From Guyanagaster necrorhizus (lineage: Eukaryota; Basidiomycota; Agaricomycetes; Agaricales; Physalacriaceae), in NCBI RefSeq assembly GCF_019112545.1, contig NW_025064883.1, positions 1,438,100-1,502,099 on the forward strand: DNA of 64,000 nucleotides. Reading direction: 5' to 3'. Numbering within the stretch: position 1 is the first letter of the stretch; each line of letters opens with the position of its first letter. The translations under genes were made by a program, and so were the position numbers. Below the pieces are notes generated by a model. The model had not been told where the DNA came from, ran no database searches, and was given only the letters and a program-made list of their open reading frames with translations. Shown in pieces: positions 34,719 through 45,478 of the stretch.

Positions 34719-36862
34719 TTATTGGAACGCAAGTATTCGATCCCGATACGCAGCATCAAGTTCCTCCAGATCTGTCGTAATCCATTGGCTGCGAAGAGCA
34801 GTATAGACAGTAGCACGATGTAAAGGATTGTGAATGAGAAGCCGTCCGACGAGAGCCCTTGCTAAATTAGACAAGTCAGTCACTGACAACAGCCAAGTTG
34901 GGTAGCCAAACAAACCATCAGGTAGAACATCCCATGGTGGTCTCTGGAAGTCGACAGTTCCGTTGATGATTCTTTCTTTGAGCCGGGCTTCTCCGCTGAG
35001 ATAGCTCTGTGAGATTTGCGAAAACTCGGGATCACGACAGTCTTGAATGAGACTGATCCAGTTATCCGATGATCCAAAAGTTGCTTCGTAGTCGAATGGA
35101 TGTGAGCCTCTGCACGTCAAATGATGATCAATATTGGTCAGATGGTTTCAGCGCGGAAGGATGTCCTCAAGCGGAGATAAAGTTCCACGTACGATAGCAT
35201 GATATATAATATAACGCCTGCACTCCAGCAATCAGACGGCATCCTAAAAACTTTCAGTACGATTCTATTGGAGACGACATAGCGCGCACCCAACGTATCC
35301 CAGATGTTTTTGATCCAGTGCAAGGATACCTTCTGGCGGCAAATACGAGACAGTACCGCACACATTAAATGTTTCTTGATATGATTTAGGACGGGCAAGT
35401 CCAAAGTCGGCGATCAGTATCCGCGGATATGGACCGGGACAGTAGAGAAGAATGTTCTCAGGCTAACGACGACATCGGTAAACCAAGCATTGAAGCAGCA
35501 AAGACCAATGGCTTGCCTTTATATCTAGGAAATAAATCAGATAAATCAGTAACTGCATCCACTCGAAACGGCTGTCATACCTCGGTGTGAGATACTTTTA
35601 TCATGAAGATACATGAGAGCTTTCAGGAGTTGATACATGATGTACTTCGCCTCGGCTTCGCATAAACGACTGTCCTTCTCTGCATAACTGGTGATGTATG
35701 TGAATAGGTCGCCCCCGGTGCAGAGTTGCAGGAAGATGTGACTATATAGATATTAGGTCAATAGAAATACGAGCCCAGAGAGAGGAAGTACCGACATGAA
35801 GTTGCCGTTGACTTCAGAGTCATATATGCGATTGATATTAGGCTGTCAAGTATATGAAAGCATGATCCAAGACTGCGAAATCTACTTGCGTGATTCAAAG
35901 CCATGAGAATCCGAATTTCTTTCATAACTTGGCTCATCTCGTGCTCCTTTTTTGTCCGAATGCTTTTGCAGGCAATTTGCCGTTGGTGTGCTGTGTCAAG
36001 AGCAAGATGCACGGTTGCAAAGGAGCCAGTCCCTAGACACTGAGAAGTTACAATGTATGCGCCGATTCGCTATCATGATTGGGTGAATCATGCTGCAATT
36101 TCAGAAATTGGTAAGAGTGAACCTTATGTGTCGGCTGCTGGGGAGGTGTAGGGTCGAAGACAGTGACTTTTTCGACAGGATCTTTCCAAAGATGAACGCA
36201 AGTAAAAGCTGAATATTTTAGAGCGTACATAAGAGATATCAGGAGTGACGTAGGAGTGACGTACTGAGTGAGTCCGGTATGTGGATTATATCGCCATCCT
36301 TCAAGATGACTGCTGTCTTCCTGATTCGATGTTCGTTCAAAATGATGCCGTTCTTTGACATGTCCTAGAAGCTAACGATGAGTGAGGGAGACGGATACCA
36401 TAAATAATCCTAACCTGACAAGAAACGATGACGCCGCCGTTGGGAGATCGAACGCTAAGAGAATGATGATGATGGTGCTACAAGAGAACCGAGACTCTTA
36501 CGCGGAAAGTTTGCAGTGAAGGCCTGACACCGAAGCGTCTGTAATTACATAGGTGCTAGAACGAATGATGAACGCCTCTGGCCTCTGAAGCTGCCAACGC
36601 ACCAGTATTCCGGATTTCTGCCTATCGTTACAGGTTTGTTCAAACCCAGCACTATCGCTATTGAAAGATACGTTGAGTAGCAGAAAAACAGGTAAGAAAG
36701 GATGAAAATACCTTCTTTGCGGCCCTTCTTCACGGTTACCAATTTTGCGCATATATTCGACATCGACGGCCGGCTTCTGCGTGAAGAAGAAGTGTGCCCC
36801 ATTCCATGGCAGATAGATGACGACGATATAAGCGATTGCTGAATAGATACAGCTCCAAGCAT
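34719..36862 (-). CDS. FHA-domain checkpoint kinase (Cds1/Chk2/Rad53 type)
   Basis: Minus strand, about 12 exons. The FHA domain comes first: KLVTVKKGRKEAIVLGLNKP, VTIGRNPEYC joined across an intron to TYVITDASVSGLHCKLSA, and SKNGIILNEHRI; residues GR, S..H and NG are the phosphothreonine-binding set. Then the Ser/Thr kinase: glycine loop LGTGSFATV, IACKSI lysine, SHRDIKPEN catalytic loop, ADFGLA and WSAGVILYIML. The single FHA before the kinase fits Cds1/Chk2, which transmits DNA damage and replication stress signals in the nucleus. An apparent frame break inside the FHA is resolved by a normal intron (GTGCGT..TTCTAG). One intron after ILMALNH begins GCAAGT and is of the GC-AG type. The start MLGAVSIQQS is the first ATG; no SQ/TQ cluster was noticed. 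Confidence 0.87.
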
Positions 36863-36975
36863 GGCAAGCCCGAGCAGAAAGGAGTGATAGGAGATGGTAA
36901 TACAAGTACAAGCTGAGTCTGCTTATTATCAACGCCACAGGCGCGTATGCCAGGCGCGATGGTCATGTGACTACC

Positions 36976-39330
36976 CTAATCGTATCCCTTCCCGCTCCGT
37001 TGCTTTACTCTCTTCATCTTCTTGTGATGCTTATTTCCCCTACCTTCTTGGTTCGCCAAGACTGAGGCAATGCGTGCTTGTCTGTGACCGACTGGCGTCC
37101 CATCATCAGTGACTGAATTCTGATGCGGAAACAGCTTTGAACGCGAGAATGCCTTCCCATTAACGAAGGCATGTCCTGCCAAGGAAGCATTTTGCTCGAA
37201 AAATTCCGCATCAAGTACTTGTGTCCTTCCACCAGAACTAGCAGTTGTGCCATTGACGAGGGCACCAACATTGGGAGCAACAAAGGTATCTGCATCTTTT
37301 CCAACACGTGTTACTGGAGCCTTTTTCTTTCCCTGTGCATGTCGCAGTGCAATCTGATGCGTTTGTTCATTGAAATCGGTTTCCAATACACCAGGTGGTG
37401 GGTGACAGAATAAGAGCTTAGCATTCACGTAATCTTTGAGGACGTAACGTGCGGACCGAGCTTCATCGGGGTTCCCTTGCCCTGATCGCATGAATCCTCG
37501 AGCAACTGCAAATGGAACACGTTGTCAGCTACATAATAATTCAAGATATTGAGATGAAACTCACTGGCATATGCGATTAGGAAAGACTCTGCAGCAACTT
37601 GTCCGTCTCCGCCTTCTTCCACGCTCCTCACCCTTATTGACAAGCCGTACGTTGCCTCTAGAACAGTTTTTGGTATCCTCTTGATAACAAGAGTGATCGG
37701 AGCCGTGTACTCCTTCATCTGGTCGATAGGCAGCACACCGTCACAGATCAAGTCCGCTTTTGTCGTAGCGAATTGTGGAAAAACAAGACCAGGACAATCG
37801 CAAAGAACGATCGAATCAGACAGATGTATCGTCTGAAAGTGCTTCGTCTTCCCCGGCGTTGATGAGACGCTCACTTTCTTCTCACCCAAAAGAGAGTTGA
37901 TTGTACTAGACTTGCCGACGTTAGGATATCCGACGAGACCGACCTGCAGCTTTTGAGGGAGCTTGCCAGTGGAGTCAGTGAATGCTATGCAACACCTTGA
38001 GAAAATCTTTAGATCAAATATGATGTTCTGCTTACCAGCAAGATCCGGTGCCATCCTCATGAAGAGGTCCTCCAGTTCTAGAACTGTTAGAACTCTAGCA
38101 CGAGGATCCTGCTCCTCTTCAGGTTCGTCATCCGCGGAGAAATAGACCTCGCTGTCGTCAGATTCCGACTCAGATCCAGGATGATTTGGATCGCTCAAAG
38201 ATGGCTCTTCCACATCGTTGTCTTCATCTGTGATGTTATTCTGGTCCCCTTCCTGGACTGTATTTCCCTGCTGCTCTTGTGCCAAGGCATCTCGTCTCGC
38301 TTGTTGCAGAGCGGCCGCATTGGCAGCAGAGAAAAACCCATATTGGATCCCTTGTTCGTCAAAATGATTTGCCCATAATCGGCTGCTCAATGTTATTAAA
38401 CTTTCTGACGAACAGGGGAGGCGCTGGACGCACCGTTGATGAGAGGTCAAAAGATCGGCTTTGTTGATAAGCAGCAAGCTTCTCCGAATGCCTTTCCCAG
38501 TTCCCTTTTCGCCCTCGGGTCCCTCGACGTCTCTGATATAATCCTCCAAGTCTTCACAACGGAATCGAAGTGGGTTTCTTGCATCCACGATTTGTACAAC
38601 AAGATGGGAGCGCTCCAGGACACGCCAAAGCTGCCTCCATACTTCGATGTTACGTTCAAAAGGAGTAAGAAGAAGACGCTCTTCTTCTTGAAGCCTAAAG
38701 GTTGAGTTATATTCAAACTCCATGTGCAGAGAGGACCAAACTCACTCAGCTAGACCTCGACGCCAGTCAAGAAAAGCGGCTTTTTCTTGCCGGTCAAGTT
38801 CAACTGTAGTCATGCCCTTCGTCCATGGAGGTCGTCGAGGTACCCTTAGTCGCTGCTTGTTCTCTCTGTGTCTCTGTAGAGTTTTCTTTTCTTCTTGTTC
38901 ATTTAGAAGGTATGGGTTCTGCGAGGTACTAGCAGATTGTTGTATAACCTTGACATTTCGTCGCTCTAGCAGTCTTATCAGAAGAAAGATGAATCGAATC
39001 GATCCATCACATGCCGGCTGTGAATTCTGTGCCCGCTAACTGGGCAGTATTTAAAAATTCATCCAGATCTCGTTCTTGAGTCACAGATTTTAGACGAGAG
39101 GTCGGATCCACATCTGTGACATACTACTTGAAACTTGTGAGTATATGAACCGCGAAGTTGTATATTCGACCTCTTACCAGTCCCGATTCCTGCATTCTAC
39201 GGGCATCCTTGCTTTTCCTGTTGATGATTGCTCGGCCCAGTCCACTCTGATTATGATCTCGACCTTTGGGAGCCTACACGTCCGCTCAGGCGCTCTAAAT
39301 ATCATCACATAGGCCCACAGTACTCACCAT
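36976..39330 (-). CDS. LSG1: Large-subunit GTPase LSG1 (60S export/recycling)
   Basis: A circularly permuted GTPase that releases Nmd3 from cytoplasmic pre-60S subunits. Conserved order: GLGRAIINRKSKDARRMQES, SVTQERDLDEFLNTAQLAG, TEFTA then ERRNVKVI, VPRRPPWTK, AFLDWRRGLA, LTPFERNIEVWRQLWRVLER, VQIVDARNPLRFRCEDLE, NKAD (G4), then after an acidic insert GYPNVGKSS (G1) and DCPGLVFP (G3). The C-terminus is basic (NKHHKKMKRVKQRSGKG), as expected for a ribosome binder. The proposed first coding exon holds only ATG (39330-39328) followed by GTGAGT; the next exon starts SGLGRAI. The intron between TEFTA and ERRNVKVI appears to start with GC. Confidence 0.9.
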
Positions 39331-39598
39331 ATTTATATACGAGAGATGATGGAGGAAGGAAGGAAGGCTTTGCTGAACGCCGAAAATTTGCCGACAATGA
39401 CGTTCTGATCGAAGTTACACTATCTCCTCCGTTTTTTTCTTTGCTATTCTTCGACCACCATGATATTAGGTACGATTCTCATTTGCATCATCTTCTACGG
39501 AATGGATGCTCGAGCTCTGTTTTTTTAGACCGTCCGCCATCGTCCAGCTCGACTATTCTTCCCGAGTATGCATCAATTCAAGTTTCTCACCTTCACTC

Positions 39599-40469
39599 AT
39601 GGACCCGCCAAACAGTTACGCCACGTCAGAATACTCCGACTTAGAGAATTCCCGTCCACCACGGTAAGGAATTCTTATGTCCGTGCTCAGTGCCGACCTA
39701 CTAAACAATATTACTGTGAAGATATTGGACCCATGAGCGTCCAGAGCATCCAGTAACATACACTTTTACTAACTGGAATTCTAAGACAATGTTGTTGATA
39801 CCTCCACCCAACACGGGAAGAGCATCCGGATCTGAGTCCTTACCATCATACACTATCTCGGTATCGCTGAACCTCAATCCGTTTCTCCCAATATCGTACG
39901 TGACAAGTGTTCATAGAGTTGGGTCGGAAGACAACCTGCTCTTGGGTGAATTTGAGTACGTTTTATAGTTATCCCATCACATCGTAAACCTTAACTTCTC
40001 TTAGGTTGGCCATAAACCACTCTCGAGAAATACTTATGATGAGAGGCTTCAATACGCGCATATCAAACGTACTCTCCAATATACAATCTTCACCGGTAGA
40101 GAGAACTGTTGGCATTGGATCGAGCGCGCACTTACTGCATAGCATCAAATAGCGGCATTGGTGGTGGGGTCTCGGTGGCATATCCCTTCGCTGGGATTGT
40201 AGGACAGCGCTTGAAGATGGGTCATTCATGTGCATCGTAAGCCAATCATGCTTTCTCTCTGATATATTCAAATTAAAAAAATGGCAATGTGTCAGTGCTA
40301 CGCTGCGGATGAATCCAGGGGCCAGCTTGCAACGTTTATCCCACCACCAATTGCATCGTCTCCACCTCTTCCAGACCCGATGCTGACTGTGTTTCCAGAT
40401 GGGCATCAATTCTTTGACCACATTTTGATATCTGCATTGATCATTGAGAGAAAAATGACAACGAGCTGA
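39599..40469 (+). CDS. DUF6593-like basidiomycete protein
   Basis: Five exons give about 210 residues: MDPPNSYATSEYSDLENSRP, then YWTHERPEHPVTYTFTNWNS, SYVTSVHRVGSEDNLLLGEF, INHSREILMMRG, RHWWWGLGGISLRWDC, CYAADESRGQLATF and VFPDGHQFFDHILISALIIE. The alternation of beta-strand segments and the final strand plus hydrophobic helix 'FPDG..FFDHI..SALI.ER' follow the pattern I know for DUF6593 proteins, which are expanded in mushrooms and have no known function. Splice joins are all GT..AG; the intron before RHWWWG ends at AAATAG. The start at 39599 follows TTCACTC. The gene is divergent from LSG1 with 268 bases between starts. The domain name is less certain than the gene model. Confidence 0.62.
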
Positions 40470-40590
40470 AGCATTTTACCTCGACCGCGAGTATGCGCGA
40501 CGAACAACATGCTTGCAAATTATATTGATACATTATTATATGGTATTAGAATACGTTATATGATAGAACTAATGCTACATGATATTAACG

Positions 40591-42353
40591 CTATAGGCGT
40601 GGTCTTGAGCTGTCATAATCTTCCTGGTTCCGATTATCTAGTTCAATAGTATGCAAGTTGACGTTAGATAGTCCGTTTGTGATCCCAGTAGTCTTGTCAA
40701 CGTCTTCGCCGGTAGTGATTGTCACCGCTTCATCGTTTACGGTTGAGTGGTCGTCCAATTCCTCCTTTACAATCGCAACACTTCCAGTCTTGTTACCCTT
40801 ACCACTGCTCGAATAGCCATTGGAATGACTATCATCTGTGGAAAGACTGGGTTGACCTTCAACCCTCTCTGCTAGCATATCCGCGACGCCTAGGTAGAAT
40901 GTTGCCGGCCGGAAGTTGATTTGGCGCCCGGTCATTTCCGCCCATTTATATCGGGCAGCGTTTATCCAACCGACTAGGTCAAGATGGTTCACGTCCTCTA
41001 GTGTACCAAGGTACGTTCCCTACAAGGTATGAATTCAAGATGGCAGTTAGAGGCACATGAGGCACCTACCCATTTCGCAGAGTTGACAGAAACTAAGCCA
41101 TCATTGGGTCCTTCTTTCTCTAGCACCACTGAGTGCGACCATTTCCAAGTATCCACAAACCCGGGATCGTAAACAGCTCCCCAGCTAAAGTATTGAACGC
41201 CATCCACGTCCTTGACTTCTTCGTTGAAACGACGCATATTTTCGAGTGTAAGAAATTCGAATGCTTTTCCGTCCCCTCCACCGTTCGGGAGCATATCCAG
41301 GAATCGCAGGAATGAAGGCATGCGGCTTTTCCCCAGCGTAGTGAGAAAATGGTCGGCAAACGCGGAGCCTCGGTGAGGAGTCCCGATCGTAGTTATGGAC
41401 AGAACCGAGAAATTTCGATGAGGAAGTTTGGAAGTTAGATAGCGACAGTCAAGGCCTCCCATACTATGACCTTTTACGCCACACACACTTGAGATATTGA
41501 GAACCATTATAATAGTAGAAGGCATACCTATTAGATGCACATTGCGACCGGGATAAGCCGCAGATATTTTTTCTTCCAGCACTTTCGCCCTGTCGATGGG
41601 TGTGCTTGTGGCTGGAACCCTGGTAATAAGAACCTCTGTTCCGTTGGCCTCTAACACTTCTTTTATACCCCGCCAGTGGGTTACTTGTAGAGCAGCGATT
41701 GCAGGTCCAATAGTAACTGAATCGAAGCCCAGAAGACCATGACAAAAGATGATCGGATTTTTCGGAGAGCGGTCTATGTAACATGAGCATTCTTAAGACA
41801 TCCAAAAAGGAGAAGGCGAGGAATATACACTTCTTACGGATGCGATCCCGCTCCTCTTCGACTGTATCTGCTCTGTCATCTTCGCCCAGCAAGAGTGGGA
41901 ACCAATGGAAGACATCGGAGAAGTTGATAGTGGAGAAGTGGAATGATTCAGTGGGCTTTCAGTCGATAATGATGACGTCGGCAAGGTCGTTCGTGTAAGG
42001 CTGTCGAAAAAATGCGGGGAATGGCCGTGTCCAAGACGCGATGTGTACAGTGGCGTTGGTAGCCGAGCCAAAGGCGGACGTGTGGGTAAACGTAATGATT
42101 CATGCAGGGCCTCATTCAACGACGCCAAGCCTGGCGACAGGGGAGTCGACGACCGGGACGACGAGGGAGAGGATGTTGCCGATTTACTTGAACTGGTGTC
42201 GTGGTACGGCGACCAGGTTTCAACCCACCGCACTACAGGTTGAGATGACTTGCGAAACGCAGAGGGTGATGTCGAAGGTGCCTGAGAAGCAGTTTTTGGC
42301 TTCGGAGGCTTCTCAGGCATTGCGACGAACGACGAGCAAGCTATGCGGCGCAT
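40591..42353 (-). CDS. Alpha/beta-hydrolase lipase (triacylglycerol lipase type)
   Basis: Minus strand. A long Ser/Pro/Thr-rich N-terminus (to about residue 150) precedes the catalytic domain: NPIIFCHGLLGFDSVTIGP (oxyanion strand), TEVLITRVPATSTPIDRA, NVHLIGHSMGGLDCRYLTS with the nucleophile Ser in GHSMGG (an intron lies just before it), TTIGTPHRGSAFAD, PNDGLVSVNSAKWG (Asp region) and DVNHLDLVGWINAAR with the catalytic His. This matches bacterial-type lipase families found in fungi. A C-terminal extension of 80 residues is acidic and low-complexity (to SSRPRL). The first residues MRRIACSSFVAM could be part of a mitochondrial signal, but a second Met at residue 12 is an alternative start. Substrate unknown. 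Confidence 0.84.
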
Positions 42354-42438
42354 GCAACGGTCATTGAGTTATGTAAGTAATGCAGCGGGTACTGAATTGT
42401 AACTTGAATTGTGGGGTTGATGTGGGGTTAGGGTTAAG
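42354..42438. promoter_or_regulatory. 85-base bidirectional promoter with telomere-like motif
   Basis: Lies between the starts of the lipase (-) and the small C2H2 gene (+). It contains GGGGTTAGGGTTAAG (42424-42438), i.e. nearly two TTAGGG units, directly before the C2H2 start codon. Confidence 0.5.
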
Positions 42439-42847
42439 ATGATTGCTTCCGTACTCCCACCACAGCCCGCCCTCAATGACGGTGCGTAAACCGTATCTAC
42501 TAGGAGACTAGCAATAACTTCAATTATGTGACAGTGTCCACTACCAGAGAGGACTTGGAAGCCGCAACGGCGTTAGCCAAGGTTACTTCACCACCAGAGT
42601 GCGTTGGAAACTGAAGAAAAACTCGGTCGGGTCCTCATTTTTTCTGACTCAGGACCCCACTTTTTATTTGTGCATATCAAGGTGCTTATTATATGTATAT
42701 TGCAGAAGCATAACTTATGCTATGCTATGCTGTGGTACAGGCTGTTTTCGACTCTTCCCCACCCGTGATCGCGTCACTACTCATCGCAAACGAGAACACC
42801 CTGACCTTCCTGACGATGATTCCAGTGTTATTACGTGGAACGAGTGA
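42439..42847 (+). CDS. Small single C2H2 zinc-finger protein (84 residues)
   Basis: Three exons: MIASVLPPQPALND, an intron 42482-42534, VSTTREDLEAATALAKVTSP, a longer intron of about 106 bases, then SITYAMLCCGTGCFRLFPTR and DRVTTHRKREHPDLPDDD. The C-terminal half fits the C2H2 consensus C-x3-C-x3-F-x5-hydrophobic-x2-H-x4-H exactly (CGTGC FRLF..V..H....H). Phases agree at both joins. One isolated finger is usually too little for specific DNA binding, so an RNA- or protein-binding role is possible. The gene is head-to-head with the lipase. The short N-terminus has no other domain. The model rests on my splicing and on the finger alone. Confidence 0.62.
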
Positions 42848-43015
42848 AGGACTATCAGAAGTGGCCCAGGGCCATTCATTGTGTAGGATCATATATGTAC
42901 AGTGGCGCATGGTAGTTCTAAATGATATAGCGGAAGTAGGGCGAGCGGTCAGCAGCATCACCACTAAGCAAGGAGTCAGTAAAACGCTCCCTGAAAGGGG
43001 AGAGGGGGATGCAGC

Positions 43016-45191
43016 TTACAGCTTCTTATCGTCCCAGTTCCTCGCAACATCTTCCGCAGTCAGTAGGTCTCTTTCCTTGTTCTCTCTCGCGTAAACGATT
43101 TTCAATATGATAGCACAGATGATACCCATGACGGCTATCCCAAGTGACACGCCGTAGCCAGTCTGGTACTTCGGTGACTGAGACGTGAGATAGATGTTTG
43201 AACCAATGAGGCCGGAACAGTTGCCAACTCCCATAAGCATCCCCATTGCAATGACCTAACGATAAGCATCAACCCCGAGCGGTGAATACGAAAAGCCAAC
43301 TACCTTCTTGTAACCGACCACATTGTTAGCCATCCAAGAGACGCTGGTAGGCACAGGAGAATACGAAGAGAACACGATCAGGCTGGTACACATTATCAGT
43401 AGAAGATTGCAAACAATTGCGGGTATTCCTTACATTAATCCAAACAAGTTCACGCCAGCGACATGCTTCTTTCCTGCAGTTGCAAAACATATGATTACAC
43501 CTATTATTGCGACTGTGAAAGGAACGACGATGTGTAACTCGAGAGAGATCAATTACCAGAGAAAAAGAAAAGATGAAACTTACGAAACGACTTCTCCTCC
43601 GGTCACCCCACCAGCTGTTCAGGTAGGTAAAGACACAAGCAGCAATGTAGATAGGCACGGGGATCAAGTATGATTCGTAGGTAGTAAACTCCAGAGACTT
43701 TATAATAACCGGTAGTGTGACTACAAGAGGATTGTTAGCTGGGGACTTTACAGGGCTGGCGATAGAGTCACTTACAGGAGATGGAGTAACCTCAAGATAG
43801 AAATATTGAGGCGAACTTTGTCGAACAGAGGGAGGTCAACGTACCGAGAGCACCATGAGTTATATCTAATAGTATCGTCGAATTAATGTAGATAATAACA
43901 ATTTGAATGCGATACATACAGATGCCTATTTGGAAGATCATCTGCCAGTCGGTGAATGCCATCTTGACATACTTCCAATTAAAATGCTCTGCGGGTGGTA
44001 CAGGACCCTGTAGGATAGCGATTTGATTTGGTTGGCAAACAGAGAAAACAGGTGGTAGCACCGCACTGTTGGTGTGGCACTTACTGTTTCAGTGTACCTT
44101 TGACGGAGAATCAGAAATCTCTTCTCTTCATCACTGAGCCATTTCCCGCAATAGTCCGTGCTGTCCAAAATGATAAGAGGACCAAGCAGCCCTAATACGA
44201 TAGTCATAAGGCCTTCTATCAAGCTTTACAACTCAATTATAATCAAAATGAAGGCAAAAGATGGCGAGGGAACTCACAATATCCATCTCCATCCTTCCAT
44301 CCCCGCTAATCCGTCCATGAAGCTGATACCATAAGCCAAAATTCCAGAGAAAGCTCCAGCAATAGATGCAGCGCAGAAGAAGATAGCTACACGAGAAGCC
44401 ATCTCGGATCGAGAATACCATGTAGAAAGAGTATATCCAGCGGCAGGAAATAGACCTGATTCTGTTATGCCCAAGACACTGCGGGCTGCCATAAAGCCGC
44501 GGTATGAGTGGACTGTAAAAACTGGTACGAAGTCGTTCACGAAAATGCATAAATATGGACTCACTCAAGCAAGTCAGGGACATTACGAGTCCCCAAGAAA
44601 ATGTCAGGCAAGATATGTACCATTTGGGTCGAAACTTCTTCAGCATCATCTGTGAAGGTATCTCGAACACTATCTGCGCAAATGATGGTGTCAGTCGGCT
44701 AAGGGTCCTAGACGGAGATGCTAACATACATAAAACACGAAGAACAGAGAAAGAGCAGTATTATACTGCCCATCCGTCATTGGGATTGTCGTCGTCAGGC
44801 CGGCCACTTTAGCATTTCCGACATCTGCGAAGCATCGTTGAGTTCTGTCTAGGGAAGCAATCACGGCAAATATACTTCCGCGGTCCAGAAAGGACATCAA
44901 ATACAACAAAGCAAACACAGGCACCAGACGAAACTATCATAGAATTAGCATGAGCAAGTATATTCCAGTAGGTAGCATACGTCAATCCTTCTAAGCAGTT
45001 TTCCAAGTACATCTCCTTGATACTTCTTGTTCAAGGTCTACAGCGGAAACAAGGAAAGCACGTCAACGCCAAATGTAGCGTTATCTCAACAAATACCATA
45101 CCTTGAATTCTTCATATTCTTCCTCGTAATTCTGAACTTGCACAGTTGAGACATCTTGTTTGACTTTTTCCTGCGAGCTGATGGAAGACAT
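43016..45191 (-). CDS. MFS permease, allantoate/nicotinate (Dal5/Tna1) family
   Basis: Minus strand with about ten introns. The start MSSISSQEKVKQDVSTVQV leads to a cytosolic N-terminus and LLRRIDFRLVPVFALLYLMS followed by FLDRG, the anion:cation symporter family motif around helix 1. Later blocks: DGQYNTALSLFFVFYV, FRPKWYISCLTFSWGLVMSL, ARSVLGITESGLFPAAGYTL, STWYSRSEMASRVAIFFCAA, GWRWIL, and the C-terminal helices GVGNCSGLIGSNIYL and VSLGIAVMGIICAIIL, ending NWDDKKL. Around 12 membrane spans are expected. Family members import allantoate, nicotinate, pantothenate or dipeptides; the substrate cannot be read from the sequence. It is divergent from a GST-like gene with 287 bases between starts. 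Confidence 0.87.
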
Positions 45192-45478
45192 GGCACGCTA
45201 GACGGTTCTGTACATGTGGCGATGATGGGAACTCGACATACACGAACAACTACGAATGGGTATAAAGGACGCACCATTTCGTTATCTTCACCCTTCTTCT
45301 GCACGTATCTCGTTCGAAATCAGATAACAGGTCGGTTCATTGTGCCCAACGTGTAAACGGCTATCATCCCGAGAAGCGGTCGGATCCCAAAACGGGTCGC
45401 CACCCCTTTCTGCGATCAGCAGAAAAATCAGGTTCCTTACCGAGCGCAGGCTTCCAAAGCCTGGACGACGCGATAGCA

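Noticed and set aside
36560..36640. Frameshift in the FHA domain of the checkpoint kinase
   Set aside because: A regular 47-base intron (GTGCGT..TTCTAG) joins GRNPEYC to TYVITDASVSGLHC in frame.
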